Assembly: GCA_005774595.1 (NCBI GenBank)
Contig: VAUM01000055.1
Coordinates: 1-8,884, forward strand
Direction of reading: 5' to 3'
Source: Actinomycetota bacterium
GTDB taxonomy: Bacteria; Actinomycetota; Coriobacteriia; Anaerosomatales; D1FN1-002
Length of the DNA: 8,884 nt
Positions 1 through 6,995 of the stretch are shown piece by piece. The notes beneath the pieces are model-generated. The model had not been told where the DNA came from. It saw only the letters and a program-made list of their open reading frames with translations, and did no database searches. The position numbers and the translations under genes were made by a program. Position 1 is the stretch's first letter, and every line of letters begins with the position of its first letter.

Positions 1-170
1 GTCACGGAGGTCTTGCCGTTCGTGCCGGTCACGCGCACGCAGCGCAGGCCCGCCTGCGGGTCGCCGAGCGCGGCGCACAGCGCACGGATGCGCGCGAGCG
101 ACGGGTTCGTGCCGAAGCGCAGCAGCGCGGCGAGCGCGGCCTCGGCCTCCTCGTACGTCAGCTCGGCCAC
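1..170 (-). CDS. folC: Folylpolyglutamate synthase / dihydrofolate synthase, N-terminal part (runs off the window)
   Basis: This is the first 56 codons of a FolC-type Mur-ligase-fold enzyme, which adds glutamate to folates (and often to dihydropteroate) using ATP in the cytoplasm. Visible are the N-terminal helix ending in RFGTNPSLARIRAL (residues 18-31), typical of FolC, and the nucleotide-binding P-loop VTGTNGKTSV (residues 47-56), after which the window ends. The likely start is GTG at 168-170. AGGGAGG (complement of 174-180) lies only 3 bases before it, which is close for a ribosome binding site, but no better start fits. The gene begins 26 bases after the valS stop, so the two are probably one operon. 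The valS-folC neighbourhood is widespread in Gram-positive bacteria. The P-loop has T where many FolC have G (GKT rather than GKG), a common variant. Family is confident; mono- or bifunctional activity cannot be told from this fragment. Confidence 0.9.
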   Translation of the reverse strand, partial: MAELTYEEAEAALAALLRFGTNPSLARIRALCAALGDPQAGLRCVRVTGTNGKTSV

Positions 171-196
171 GCGCCTCCCTTCGCCCGTCCGCGGCC

Positions 197-2872
197 CTAC
201 TCCGCCAGGTCGGCCGCCTGCGCCTCGAGCTTCGCGACCGCGTCGGCCAGCTCCGCGGCCTTCGCGCGGTCCTTCTCGATCACGTCGGCTGCCGCCTTGG
301 CCAGGAAGCCCTCGTTGCCCAGCTTGCGCTCGAGCCGGTCGAGCTCCTCGCGCGCCCTCGCGAGCTCGCGGCCCACCTTCTCGCGCTCCGCCGCGAAGTC
401 CACCAGCCCCTCGAGCGGCACGAACACCTCGAACCCGCCGGCCACCGCCGCCGCGGCGTGCGGCGGCCTCGCGGCGCCCGCGTCCACCGTCAGCGTGCTG
501 ACACCGGCGAGTTCGTGCAGGTAGTGGGCCTGCGACTCAACGAGCATCGCGTCGGCCCCCGCCGCGCGCACGATGCACGCGACCTCGGCCTTGGGCGACA
601 CGCCGTAGCGCGCGCGCACCGCGCGCACCTCGGTCACGAGTTCCTGCAGCACGGACATCGACGCCTCCGCGTCGCAGTCGCGCGCCTCGGCCAGCCCGGT
701 CGGCCACGCAGCCACCATGAGCGACACCGCGCCCTCGCCGTCCGGCAGCGGCAGGCGGCGCCAGATCTCCTCGGTCACGAAGGGCATCATCGGGTGCAGC
801 AGCCGCAGCGCGCGGTCGAGCACGTGCACGAGCAGGCGCTGCGCGGCGAGCTTCTGCTCCCCGCCCGCCGCGAGCCGGCCCTTCGCCAGCTCGATGTACC
901 AGTCGCAGAACTCGCTCCAGAAGAAGTCGTACAGCGAGCGGGCCACTTCTCCGAACTGGAACGCGTCGGCGCCCGCCGCGCGCGCGGCGCCCACGTCGAG
1001 GCCGGCGTCAACGCTCTCGGACAGCGCGGCGAGCCGTGACAGGATCCAGCGATCCGCCACCGTCTTGGCCTCCGGCGGCCCCGGCACGTAGTCCTCGCCG
1101 AGGTTCATCAGCACGAACCGGCTGGCGTTCCAGATCTTGTTCGCGAAGTTGCGCGCGCCGGCGAGCTTCTCCTCGGAGAAGCGGATGTCCTGGCTGCCGG
1201 TCGTCTGCAGCATCAGGCCGAAGCGCATGCCGTCGGCGCCGTAGTGCTCCATCAGGTCGAGCGGGTCGACGCCGGTCCCCAGCGACTTGCTCATCCGCTT
1301 GCCCTCGGCGTTGAAGACCGTCGGGTGGATGATGACCTCGGAGTACGGGATGTCGCCGGCGAACTTCAGCCCCTGCATGATCATGCGCGCGACCCACAGG
1401 AACAGGATGTCGCGGGCGGTCGAGAGCACCGTGGTCGGGTAGAAGGCGCGCAGCTCGGGCGTGTCGTCGGGCCAGCCGAGCGTGGCGAACGGCCACAGCG
1501 CCGAGGAGAACCACGTGTCGAGCACATCCTCGTCCTGCCGCACGGGTGCGCCGCACGCGGGGCAGGCCGTCACGTCCTCCTCGGACACGGTCATCTCGCC
1601 GCACGCGTCGCAGTAGAAGACCGGGATCTGGTGGCCCCACCACAGCTGGCGCGAGACGCACCAGTCGCGGATGTTGTCCATCCAGTGGAAGTACACGCCG
1701 GCCCAGCGCTCCGGGTGGAAGCGCACGCGGCCGGCGCGCACCACGTCGATCGCGGGCGCAGCGAGCGGCTTCATGTCCACGAACCACTGGTCCGAGAGCC
1801 ACGGCTCGACCACCGTGTGGCAGCGGTAGCAGTGGCCGACCGCGTGCACGTGGTCGTCGGTGCGCACGAGCAGCCCGGCGGCGTCGAGGTCGGCGATGAC
1901 GCGCTTGCGCGCCTCGTAGCGGTCGAGGCCCTCGTACGGGCCGCCCTCGGCGGTGATGCGCGCGTCGGCGGTGAGCACGTTGACCTTGGGGATGTCGTGC
2001 CGCTCCGCGATCTCGAAGTCGTTCGGGTCGTGCGCGGGCGTGACCTTGACCGCGCCGGTGCCGAACGAAGGGTCCACGTACGCATCCGCCACGATCGGGA
2101 TCTCACGGCCGAGGAGCGGCAGCACCACCGTGGCGCCGACGAGCGCCGTGTAGCGCTCGTCGTCCGGGTGCACCGCCACGCAGGTGTCGCCGAGCATGGT
2201 CTCGGGCCGCGTGGTCGCGACGATCACGTGATCGACGCCACCGAAGGGCTCGCGCAGCGGATAGCGGATGTGCCAGAGGTGGCCGTCGAGCTCCTCGTGC
2301 TCCACCTCGATGTCCGACAGCGCCGTCGAGCAGCGCGGGCACCAGTTGATGATGCGCTTGCCGCGGTAGATGAGGCCCTCGCGGTACAGCTCGACGAACA
2401 CGCGCTTCACAGCGCGCTGGTACGACGGGTCCATCGTGAACCACTCGTCGGAGTAGTCGCACGAGCAGCCCATCGCCTTGAGCTGGCGGATGATGGTCGA
2501 GCCGTGCTCGCGGCGCCATTCCCAGCACGCCTCGACGAACGCCTCTCGGCCGACGTCGTGGCGGCTCCTGCCCTCGGCAGCGAGCTTCTGCTCGACCTTG
2601 TTCTGCGTGGCGATGCCGGCGTGGTCGGTGCCGACCACCCAGCGCGTCGGACGCCCGGTCATGCGCGAGCGGCGGATGAGCACGTCCTGGATCGTGTTGT
2701 TGAGCGCGTGGCCCATGTGCAGCGACCCGGTGACGTTGGGCGGCGGGATCGGGATGACGAACGCGTCGGCGCCCTCGACCGGCTCGCAGCCGAACCAGCC
2801 GCCGGCGAGCCACGAGTCCAGCACCGGGCCTTCGACGGCCTTCGGGTCGTACGCCTTGTCCATCTCGCTCAC
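197..2872 (-). CDS. valS: Valyl-tRNA synthetase
   Basis: A class Ia aminoacyl-tRNA synthetase that charges tRNA-Val and edits mischarged threonine; cytoplasmic. The 891 residues are full length for bacterial ValRS. Seen in order: PPPNVTG (43-49) and the HIGH box as HMGH (52-55); WVVGTDHAGIATQ (78-90); Cys pairs C178/C181, C348/C351, C421/C424 and C437/C440, probably binding zinc; the CP1 editing domain with TTRPETMLGD (220-229) and GTGAVKVTPAHDPND (271-285); ARDILFLWVARM (486-497); the KMSKS loop as KRMSKS (525-530); an anticodon-binding domain; and a charged C-terminal coiled coil (about 826-891), which is the ValRS tRNA arm. The listed start is GTG (2870-2872); an in-frame ATG three codons later (2861-2863) is also possible. 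GAGGG lies about 11 bases before the GTG. The gene is divergent from the small plus-strand genes and is followed by folC after 26 bases. I see no T-box leader. Confidence 0.98.
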   Translation of the reverse strand: MSEMDKAYDPKAVEGPVLDSWLAGGWFGCEPVEGADAFVIPIPPPNVTGSLHMGHALNNTIQDVLIRRSRMTGRPTRWVVGTDHAGIATQNKVEQKLAAEGRSRHDVGREAFVEACWEWRREHGSTIIRQLKAMGCSCDYSDEWFTMDPSYQRAVKRVFVELYREGLIYRGKRIINWCPRCSTALSDIEVEHEELDGHLWHIRYPLREPFGGVDHVIVATTRPETMLGDTCVAVHPDDERYTALVGATVVLPLLGREIPIVADAYVDPSFGTGAVKVTPAHDPNDFEIAERHDIPKVNVLTADARITAEGGPYEGLDRYEARKRVIADLDAAGLLVRTDDHVHAVGHCYRCHTVVEPWLSDQWFVDMKPLAAPAIDVVRAGRVRFHPERWAGVYFHWMDNIRDWCVSRQLWWGHQIPVFYCDACGEMTVSEEDVTACPACGAPVRQDEDVLDTWFSSALWPFATLGWPDDTPELRAFYPTTVLSTARDILFLWVARMIMQGLKFAGDIPYSEVIIHPTVFNAEGKRMSKSLGTGVDPLDLMEHYGADGMRFGLMLQTTGSQDIRFSEEKLAGARNFANKIWNASRFVLMNLGEDYVPGPPEAKTVADRWILSRLAALSESVDAGLDVGAARAAGADAFQFGEVARSLYDFFWSEFCDWYIELAKGRLAAGGEQKLAAQRLLVHVLDRALRLLHPMMPFVTEEIWRRLPLPDGEGAVSLMVAAWPTGLAEARDCDAEASMSVLQELVTEVRAVRARYGVSPKAEVACIVRAAGADAMLVESQAHYLHELAGVSTLTVDAGAARPPHAAAAVAGGFEVFVPLEGLVDFAAEREKVGRELARAREELDRLERKLGNEGFLAKAAADVIEKDRAKAAELADAVAKLEAQAADLAE

Positions 2873-2918
2873 GTGCCTGACCGCCCTCGTCTTCAGGATC
2901 CTGCGACAGTGCCTGCTG

Positions 2919-2924
2919 ATTCTA
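2919..2924 (-). promoter_or_regulatory. Possible -10 box of a valS promoter
   Basis: On the minus strand this reads TAGAAT, a good -10 hexamer, about 47 bases before the valS GTG. The sequence 17 bases upstream of it (GCCCGT) is a poor -35 box, so the call rests on the -10 alone. The leader that would follow contains the 10-bp palindrome CAGGATCCTG (2894-2903), which has no assigned role. Confidence 0.3.
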
Positions 2925-3009
2925 GCCGCAAGCGGGCGCGAACGGGCGGCGTGGCGATCCTCCGCTCATGAACCGGCACCACCCATCCGATGGAGTGTGT
3001 CGGGGGATA

Positions 3010-3038
3010 CTGACGCGAGACACCTGTAGGGGTACCCT
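3010..3038 (+). promoter_or_regulatory. Likely promoter of the two Cys/His-rich small-protein genes
   Basis: A -35-like CTGACG (3010-3015) is followed, after 17 bases, by TACCCT (3033-3038), which fits the TAnnnT -10 form used by GC-rich Gram-positives. Transcription would begin near 3045, leaving a leader of about 45 bases before the ATG at 3090. The -10 box sits in the middle of a dyad (3019-3050), which suggests a regulator that competes with RNA polymerase. Inferred from sequence only. Confidence 0.5.
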
Positions 3039-3050
3039 TGCGCAGGTGTC
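3019..3050. repeat. Operator-like inverted repeat around the -10 box
   Basis: Perfect 8-bp arms GACACCTG (3019-3026) and CAGGTGTC (3043-3050) are separated by 16 bases that themselves contain the palindrome GGGTACCC (3030-3037). Arm centres are 24 bp apart, a little over two helical turns, so both half-sites would lie on nearly the same face of the DNA. The repeat flanks the proposed -10 and start site, so most of it would not be in the transcript. This favours a DNA operator over an RNA hairpin. The regulator is unknown. Confidence 0.5.
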
Positions 3051-3089
3051 GGGGGGCGCCTCAGCGGATCGGCTGGCGGGGAGGTCGGC

Positions 3090-3317
3090 ATGGCGGACTG
3101 CGAGTGCATCGAGAAGTGCACGTTCTTCCGTGACAGGATGGCGGACAAGATGCCCATCGCCGCCCTGATCCAGAACAAGCTGTGCCACAACGACGGCGCC
3201 GAGTGCGCGCGCCACATGGTGTTCGAGCGGTTGGGCCGCGAGGCCGTGCCGTCCGACCTGTTCCCGGTCGACACCGACCGGGCGATCCGGATCCTGGAGT
3301 CAGGGCCGCGTCAGTAG
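3090..3317 (+). CDS. Small Cys/His-rich protein, first of a tandem paralogous pair
   Basis: A 75-residue protein of unknown function with no signal peptide or membrane segment, so probably cytoplasmic. An N-terminal CECIEKCTFF block (4-13) is followed, after an 18-residue spacer, by LCHNDGAECARHMVF (31-45) and a tail with VPSDLFP (53-59) and RAIRIL (64-69). Candidate metal ligands are C4, C6, C10, C32, H33, C39 and H42. GGGGAGG (3078-3084), five bases before the ATG, is a strong ribosome binding site. From memory, the layout resembles a widespread uncharacterised family of small proteins or appended domains with C-x-C...C-x-FF, then YC-x-G...CAR, then P-x-D-x-x-P; I could not search to confirm it. 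The ungapped match to its neighbour (35 identities over the first 70 columns) supports a real coding gene. It is divergent from valS. Zinc, iron-sulfur or redox roles are all possible; none is shown. Confidence 0.85.
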   Translation: MADCECIEKCTFFRDRMADKMPIAALIQNKLCHNDGAECARHMVFERLGREAVPSDLFPVDTDRAIRILESGPRQ

Positions 3318-3401
3318 CGGCCCGGGAGCACGACCGCGTCCCGCGACCGGCATCGGGGACTCGCACGCAGCGCAGTGCATGCGAAGCTGGGAGCGTAGGA
3401 G

Positions 3402-3626
3402 ATGTCTGACTGTGAGTGCATCGGGATGTGCCGCTTCTTCGAGGACAACGCCGGCAGATTCGGGCCGGTGGAACCGATCCTGAAGCTGAACCTCTGCCAC
3501 AACGAGGGCACCGAGTGCGCACGCCACGTGGTCTTCGCCATCGCCGGCAAGGGCGCCGTGCCCGCCGACCTCTACCCGAACGACCTGCAGGGCGCCGCGC
3601 GCATCCTCGACCGCGTGCGGCAGTAG
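3402..3626 (+). CDS. Small Cys/His-rich protein, second of a tandem paralogous pair
   Basis: A 74-residue paralogue of the gene just upstream, starting 84 bases after its stop and probably on the same transcript, since no TAnnnT-type promoter is evident between them. All candidate ligands keep identical positions: C4, C6, C10, C32, H33, C39, H42, within CECIGMCRFF (4-13) and LCHNEGTECARHVVF (31-45). The tail keeps AVPADLYP (52-59), ARIL (66-69) and a final RQ. The linker (14-30) and residues 46-51 have diverged, as expected when metal binding is conserved and surfaces are not. GGGAG (3389-3393), eight bases before the ATG, is the ribosome binding site; GTAGGAG directly against the ATG is too close. 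The gene converges on clpX, with a 24-bp palindrome between. Function unknown; the family may be the one described for its neighbour. Confidence 0.85.
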   Translation: MSDCECIGMCRFFEDNAGRFGPVEPILKLNLCHNEGTECARHVVFAIAGKGAVPADLYPNDLQGAARILDRVRQ

Positions 3627-3643
3627 CCGCATCTGCCGGTCGA

Positions 3644-3667
3644 CGCGTAGCGCCGCGGCGCTACGCG
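3644..3667. terminator. Perfect 24-bp palindrome between convergent genes, possible two-way terminator
   Basis: Each strand reads CGCGTAGCGCCG followed at once by its own reverse complement. It begins 17 bases after the stop of the second small gene, and it contains the clpX stop codon (3661-3663). The hairpin would be very GC-rich on either transcript, but neither side has a T-run, so it would have to act as a U-tract-free terminator or an RNA-end protector. Confidence 0.5.
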
Positions 3668-4926
3668 CTGGCCTCGCGCCCTCCCGCGGTGAGCACGAAC
3701 GTGGGCTCCGCCGCACGGGTGACCGCCTCGCGCGTCACCACCACCCGCTCCACATCGGTGCGGCCCGGCAGGTCGTACATCGTGTCGAGCAGCAGCGACT
3801 CGAGGATCGACCGCAGTCCGCGCGCGCCGGTCCCGTGCGCGATCGCCTGGGCGGCGACCTCGGACAGCGCATCGGCGGTGAACTCGAGCTCCACACCCTC
3901 GAGCGCGAAGAGGCGCTGGTACTGCTTGACCAGCGCGTTCTTCGGCTCGGTGAGGATGCGCACCAGCTCGCCGGCGCCGAGATCGTCGACCGCGGCAGTG
4001 ACCGGGATGCGCCCGACGAACTCGGGGATGAGCCCGTACTTGTGCAGGTCCTCCGGCAGCACCTGAGCGAGCAGTTCGCCCTTGTCGCGCTTGCTGGCGT
4101 CGGTCAGCTCAGCGCCGAAGCCGACACCGCGCTTGCCGATGCGGTCGGCGACGATCTTCTCGAGGCCGACGAACGCGCCTCCCAGGATGAAGAGCACGTT
4201 CGTGGTGTCGATGCGGATGAGCTCCTGCTGCGGGTGCTTGCGCCCGCCCTGGGGCGGGACGGCCGCCTCCGTGCCCTCGATGATCTTGAGCAGGGCCTGC
4301 TGGACGCCCTCGCCGGAGACGTCACGGGTGATCGAGAGGTTCTCGGCCTTGCGGGCGACCTTGTCGATCTCGTCGATGTAGATGATGCCGACCTCGGCGC
4401 GCGCGGTGTCGAAGTCCGCGGCGGTGATGAGCTTGAGCAGGATGTTCTCGACGTCCTCACCGACGTAGCCCGCCTCGGTGAGCGTGGTGGCATCGGCGAT
4501 CGCGAACGGCACCTTCAGGATGCGGGCGAGCGTCTGGGCGAGCAGGGTCTTGCCGCAGCCGGTGGGGCCGAGCAGCAGGATGTTGCTCTTGGCGATCTCG
4601 ACGTCGTGCTCGTCGTCGCAGTCGCGGCAGCGCACGCGCTTGTAGTGGTTGTACACGGCCACCGACAGGACCTTCTTCGCGCGCTCCTGGCCGATGACGT
4701 ACTCGTCGAGATGGGCGTAGATGTCGCCCGGCGTCGGCAGCTCGTCGATGAGCGGCTTGACCTCGGCGCCGTCGGCCTCCTCGTCGACGATGTCGTTGCA
4801 CAGGTCGATGCACTCGTCGCAGATGTAGACGCCCGGGCCCGCGATCAGCTTCTTGACCTGCCGCTGGCCCTTGCCGCAGAACGAGCACCTCAGGTTCTCG
4901 GGGCTGCCGCCCTCGCTCTTCGCCAC
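3661..4926 (-). CDS. clpX: ATP-dependent Clp protease ATP-binding subunit ClpX
   Basis: AAA+ unfoldase that recognises tagged or damaged proteins, unfolds them with ATP and feeds them to ClpP; a cytoplasmic hexamer. At 421 residues it has normal family length. Seen in order: N-terminal zinc-binding domain with C14, C17, C36, C39; Walker A GPTGCGKT (120-127); pore loop GYVGED (153-158); Walker B IIYIDEID (181-188); RDVSGEGVQQ (201-210); the ClpP-docking loop as GVGFGAE (267-273), a variant of the IGF tripeptide; PEFVGRIP (301-308); and sensor II GTGARGLRSI (365-374). GTG at 4924-4926 is preferred because the zinc domain follows normally and AGGGGA lies seven bases upstream. An upstream extension in the same frame (to 5151) only overlaps clpP and looks like no ClpX. 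An extra CRDC pair (C100, C103) sits between the conserved KR and the Walker A region. It begins 13 bases after clpP. Confidence 0.98.
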   Translation of the reverse strand: MAKSEGGSPENLRCSFCGKGQRQVKKLIAGPGVYICDECIDLCNDIVDEEADGAEVKPLIDELPTPGDIYAHLDEYVIGQERAKKVLSVAVYNHYKRVRCRDCDDEHDVEIAKSNILLLGPTGCGKTLLAQTLARILKVPFAIADATTLTEAGYVGEDVENILLKLITAADFDTARAEVGIIYIDEIDKVARKAENLSITRDVSGEGVQQALLKIIEGTEAAVPPQGGRKHPQQELIRIDTTNVLFILGGAFVGLEKIVADRIGKRGVGFGAELTDASKRDKGELLAQVLPEDLHKYGLIPEFVGRIPVTAAVDDLGAGELVRILTEPKNALVKQYQRLFALEGVELEFTADALSEVAAQAIAHGTGARGLRSILESLLLDTMYDLPGRTDVERVVVTREAVTRAAEPTFVLTAGGREASA

Positions 4927-4939
4927 GTCGCGCGGTCCC

Positions 4940-5548
4940 CTACTCCTTGGCGCGGTGCGCCACGACGCTGTCGACGAGACCGTACGCCTTGGCCTCCTCG
5001 GCGGACATGATGTTGTCGCGCTCGGTGTCCTTGCGGATGGTCTTCGGATCCTTGCCGGTGTGCTGCGCGAGGATCTCGTCGAGGGTGGCACGCGTGCGCA
5101 GCATCTCGTTGGCCTGGATCTCGATGTCCGTGACCTGGCCCTGGACGCCACCCCACGGCTGGTGGATCAGCACGCGGCTGTGCGGCAGCGCCGAACGCTT
5201 GCCCGCCGCCCCCGCCGCCAGCAGCACGGCGGCCATCGAGGCGCACATGCCGATGCAGATCGTCGCGACGTCGCAGCGGATCAGCTGCATGGTGTCGTAC
5301 ACAGCGAGACCGGCGCTGACCGAGCCGCCCGGTGAGTTGATGTAGAAGTTGATGTCCTTGGTCGGGTCCTCGCTCTCGAGGTGGAGCATCTGCGCGATGA
5401 CGAGGTTCGCCGACAGGTCGTCGACGTCGCGCCCGAGGAAGATGACGCGCTCGTTCAGGAGACGCGAGAAGATGTCGTAGTGGCGCTCGCCGCGGCTGGT
5501 CTGCTCGACCACCATCGGCACCAGGTCGCCGTAGAGTTCGAAGCTCAT
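4940..5548 (-). CDS. clpP: ATP-dependent Clp protease proteolytic subunit ClpP
   Basis: Serine peptidase that forms the two-ring, 14-subunit degradation chamber docked by ClpX. The 202-residue protein is the usual length and carries the catalytic triad S104 (in GMCASMAA, 100-107), H129 (LIHQP, 127-131) and D178 (ERDNIMSAEEA, 176-186), with the 25 and 49 residue spacings of Escherichia coli ClpP. NSPGGSVSAG (71-80) forms the oxyanion region, and YINSPGG is typical of ClpP1-like proteins. The short N-terminus before residue 20 suggests a propeptide that is removed. A strong AAGGAGG lies seven bases before the ATG. It follows tig by 28 bases and precedes clpX by 13, an operon. Only one clpP is at this locus, whereas many Actinomycetota have two in tandem. 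Confidence 0.98.
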   Translation of the reverse strand: MSFELYGDLVPMVVEQTSRGERHYDIFSRLLNERVIFLGRDVDDLSANLVIAQMLHLESEDPTKDINFYINSPGGSVSAGLAVYDTMQLIRCDVATICIGMCASMAAVLLAAGAAGKRSALPHSRVLIHQPWGGVQGQVTDIEIQANEMLRTRATLDEILAQHTGKDPKTIRKDTERDNIMSAEEAKAYGLVDSVVAHRAKE

Positions 5549-5576
5549 CGTCGTGCCTCCTTCTCGTCTGCGCGCG

Positions 5577-6926
5577 CTACTCCGCGGCCGGTTCGTCTGC
5601 CGTCGGCTCGTCCGCGGGCTCGTCTACCGGGTCGACCTCGATGACCTCGACGCTGTCCATGAGCCAGCGCGTCGCCAGCCGGTGCATGATGGTCTCGCGC
5701 ACGAGCGGCAGCATGCCGGCCTCCCGCAGGCGCGTCGACATGCGCTCGGCGGCGCCTTCCTCGGCTCCGGCCATGCGGGCGATCTCCTCGGTGAGCTCCT
5801 GCTCCGTGACCTCCATGCCACGCTGCCGGAACAGCGCCTCGAGGGCGAGCTCCTCGGTGAGCACGTCGCGGGCGCGGTCCATGATGTCCGCCTGGATCTG
5901 CTCGGGAGTCACGCCCGTGGCCGCCACGTAGTCGTCGAGCGAGATCTGACGCTGCTCGAGCGTCTCGAAGAACTCCTGCGTCAGCGCGTTCGCGCGGTAC
6001 TCGACCATCGACTCGGGGACCTCGCCGGCCAGCCGCTGCCCGAGCATGTGACGCGCGGAGCGCTCGACCTCGCGCAGGTGGCCGACGCCCTTGGCCTCGT
6101 CCATGCGCTTGCGGATGTCGGCGCGCAGTTCGTCGAGCGTCTCGAATCCGCCCACCGTCCCGGCGAACTCGTCGTCGAGCGCCGGGAGCGCCTTCTCCTT
6201 GACCTCGTGGACCTCGATGTCGAAGGTCGCCGTGCGGCCGACGAACTCCTCGACCGACGAGCTGTCCGGGATCGGGAACTCGGCGTGCGCGCTCCCGCCC
6301 GCGGCGACGCCGGCGATCGCGGCGTCGAACTCCGCCGGCATGAGGCCCCGGCCGCTCTCGTAGAGGTACTTGTCGACGGCGTTTCCCTCATACTCCTCGC
6401 CGTCGACGAGCCCGACGAACGAGATCAGCGCGAAGTCGCCGACCTGCAGGCCGCGCTCAACGGGCTCGAGGGTGGCGTGGCGCTCGCGGAGGTAGTCGAG
6501 CTGGGCGTCGATCTCCCTGTCGGTAGCGTGCGCGGCCGGGACCGTCACAACAATCGCGTCGTCCGATGAGAGCGCGAGCTCGGGGCGGACCTCGACGGTG
6601 ACGGTGTAGGTGTACGGCTCGCCGTCCACGAGCGTCTTCAGCTCGCCGAAGTCGCCCGGCGCGATCGGCCGCAGGTCGAGTTCGTTGACCGCCAGCGGGT
6701 AGGTCTCCTCGGTCAGCTGGTCGCGCGCCTCCTCGAGCACGGCATCCGTGCCGATCCGGCTCTCGACGATCGCGCGCGGCGCCTTGCCGGGACGGAACCC
6801 GGGGATGCGCAGCCGGCCCGACAGGCGCGCGAAAGCATCGGAGATCGCGCGCGTCACCTCATCGGCGCTCAGGTCGACCGTGACCTCGACCTTGACTCCC
6901 TCGAGTGGTTTGCAGCTGGACTCCAC
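5577..6926 (-). CDS. tig: Trigger factor, ribosome-associated chaperone
   Basis: First chaperone to meet nascent chains at the ribosomal exit tunnel; it also has an FKBP-type peptidyl-prolyl isomerase fold. The 449 residues match the usual length. Seen: N-terminal ribosome-binding domain with the signature GFRPGKAP (43-50); the isomerase domain (about 155-245) with GDFALISFVG (163-172) and ATFDIEVHEVKEK (233-245); and a long helical C-terminal domain (about 250-430) carrying LPALDDEFA (247-255). The last 22 residues are a tail of Asp, Glu, Pro and Ala, as in many GC-rich Gram-positives. The start is GTG (6924-6926), supported by AGGAGG about seven bases upstream. It adds about ten residues, including C5, before the domain proper. 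First gene of tig-clpP-clpX. The upstream gap to tRNA-Leu has no TA dinucleotide on this strand, so it lacks any normal -10 box. Confidence 0.97.
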   Translation of the reverse strand: MESSCKPLEGVKVEVTVDLSADEVTRAISDAFARLSGRLRIPGFRPGKAPRAIVESRIGTDAVLEEARDQLTEETYPLAVNELDLRPIAPGDFGELKTLVDGEPYTYTVTVEVRPELALSSDDAIVVTVPAAHATDREIDAQLDYLRERHATLEPVERGLQVGDFALISFVGLVDGEEYEGNAVDKYLYESGRGLMPAEFDAAIAGVAAGGSAHAEFPIPDSSSVEEFVGRTATFDIEVHEVKEKALPALDDEFAGTVGGFETLDELRADIRKRMDEAKGVGHLREVERSARHMLGQRLAGEVPESMVEYRANALTQEFFETLEQRQISLDDYVAATGVTPEQIQADIMDRARDVLTEELALEALFRQRGMEVTEQELTEEIARMAGAEEGAAERMSTRLREAGMLPLVRETIMHRLATRWLMDSVEVIEVDPVDEPADEPTADEPAAE

Positions 6927-6995
6927 TGTCGACCTCCTGGTCGGTCAGGGCCCCGCGGCGGACGGTCCACCTTCGACGCCGACGGGGACGGCTCA

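Noticed and set aside
458..1039. 193-codon plus-strand frame within the 3' half of valS
   Set aside because: Arg/His-rich antisense shadow of the ValRS anticodon domain, with no features.
1244..2971. 575-codon open frame on the plus strand antisense to valS
   Set aside because: It lies across a certain valS with all catalytic motifs. The translation is repetitive, rich in Arg, Val, His and Ala, and without domain features. Long antisense frames are expected in GC-rich DNA.
2975..2984. T-box-like GGGTGGTGCC on the minus strand upstream of valS
   Set aside because: The bulge TGGT could pair with a tRNA CCA end, but the T-box consensus has GGGTGGNACCGCG and this reads GCCGG. I see no Stem I with a Val specifier, no AGTA motif, and the proposed valS -10 box lies downstream of it. 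A covariance-model scan of 2873-3150 (minus strand) would settle it.
2922..3274. Minus-strand frames of 97 and 102 codons across the small-protein promoter region
   Set aside because: They cover the first Cys/His-rich gene on the opposite strand and the valS leader, and lack a ribosome binding site. The paralogy of the plus-strand pair decides the coding strand.
3835..5010. 391-codon plus-strand frame antisense to clpX
   Set aside because: A low-complexity Leu/Val/Asp/Ala-rich reading of the clpX complement, with no motif and no convincing ribosome binding site.
4927..5151. N-terminal extension of clpX in frame into clpP
   Set aside because: It reads as Arg/Ser/Thr-rich noise over the clpP coding frame; the zinc domain starts normally right after the GTG at 4924-4926.
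5553..6569. 338-codon plus-strand frame antisense to tig
   Set aside because: Same kind of shadow, opposite a trigger factor with its full signature.
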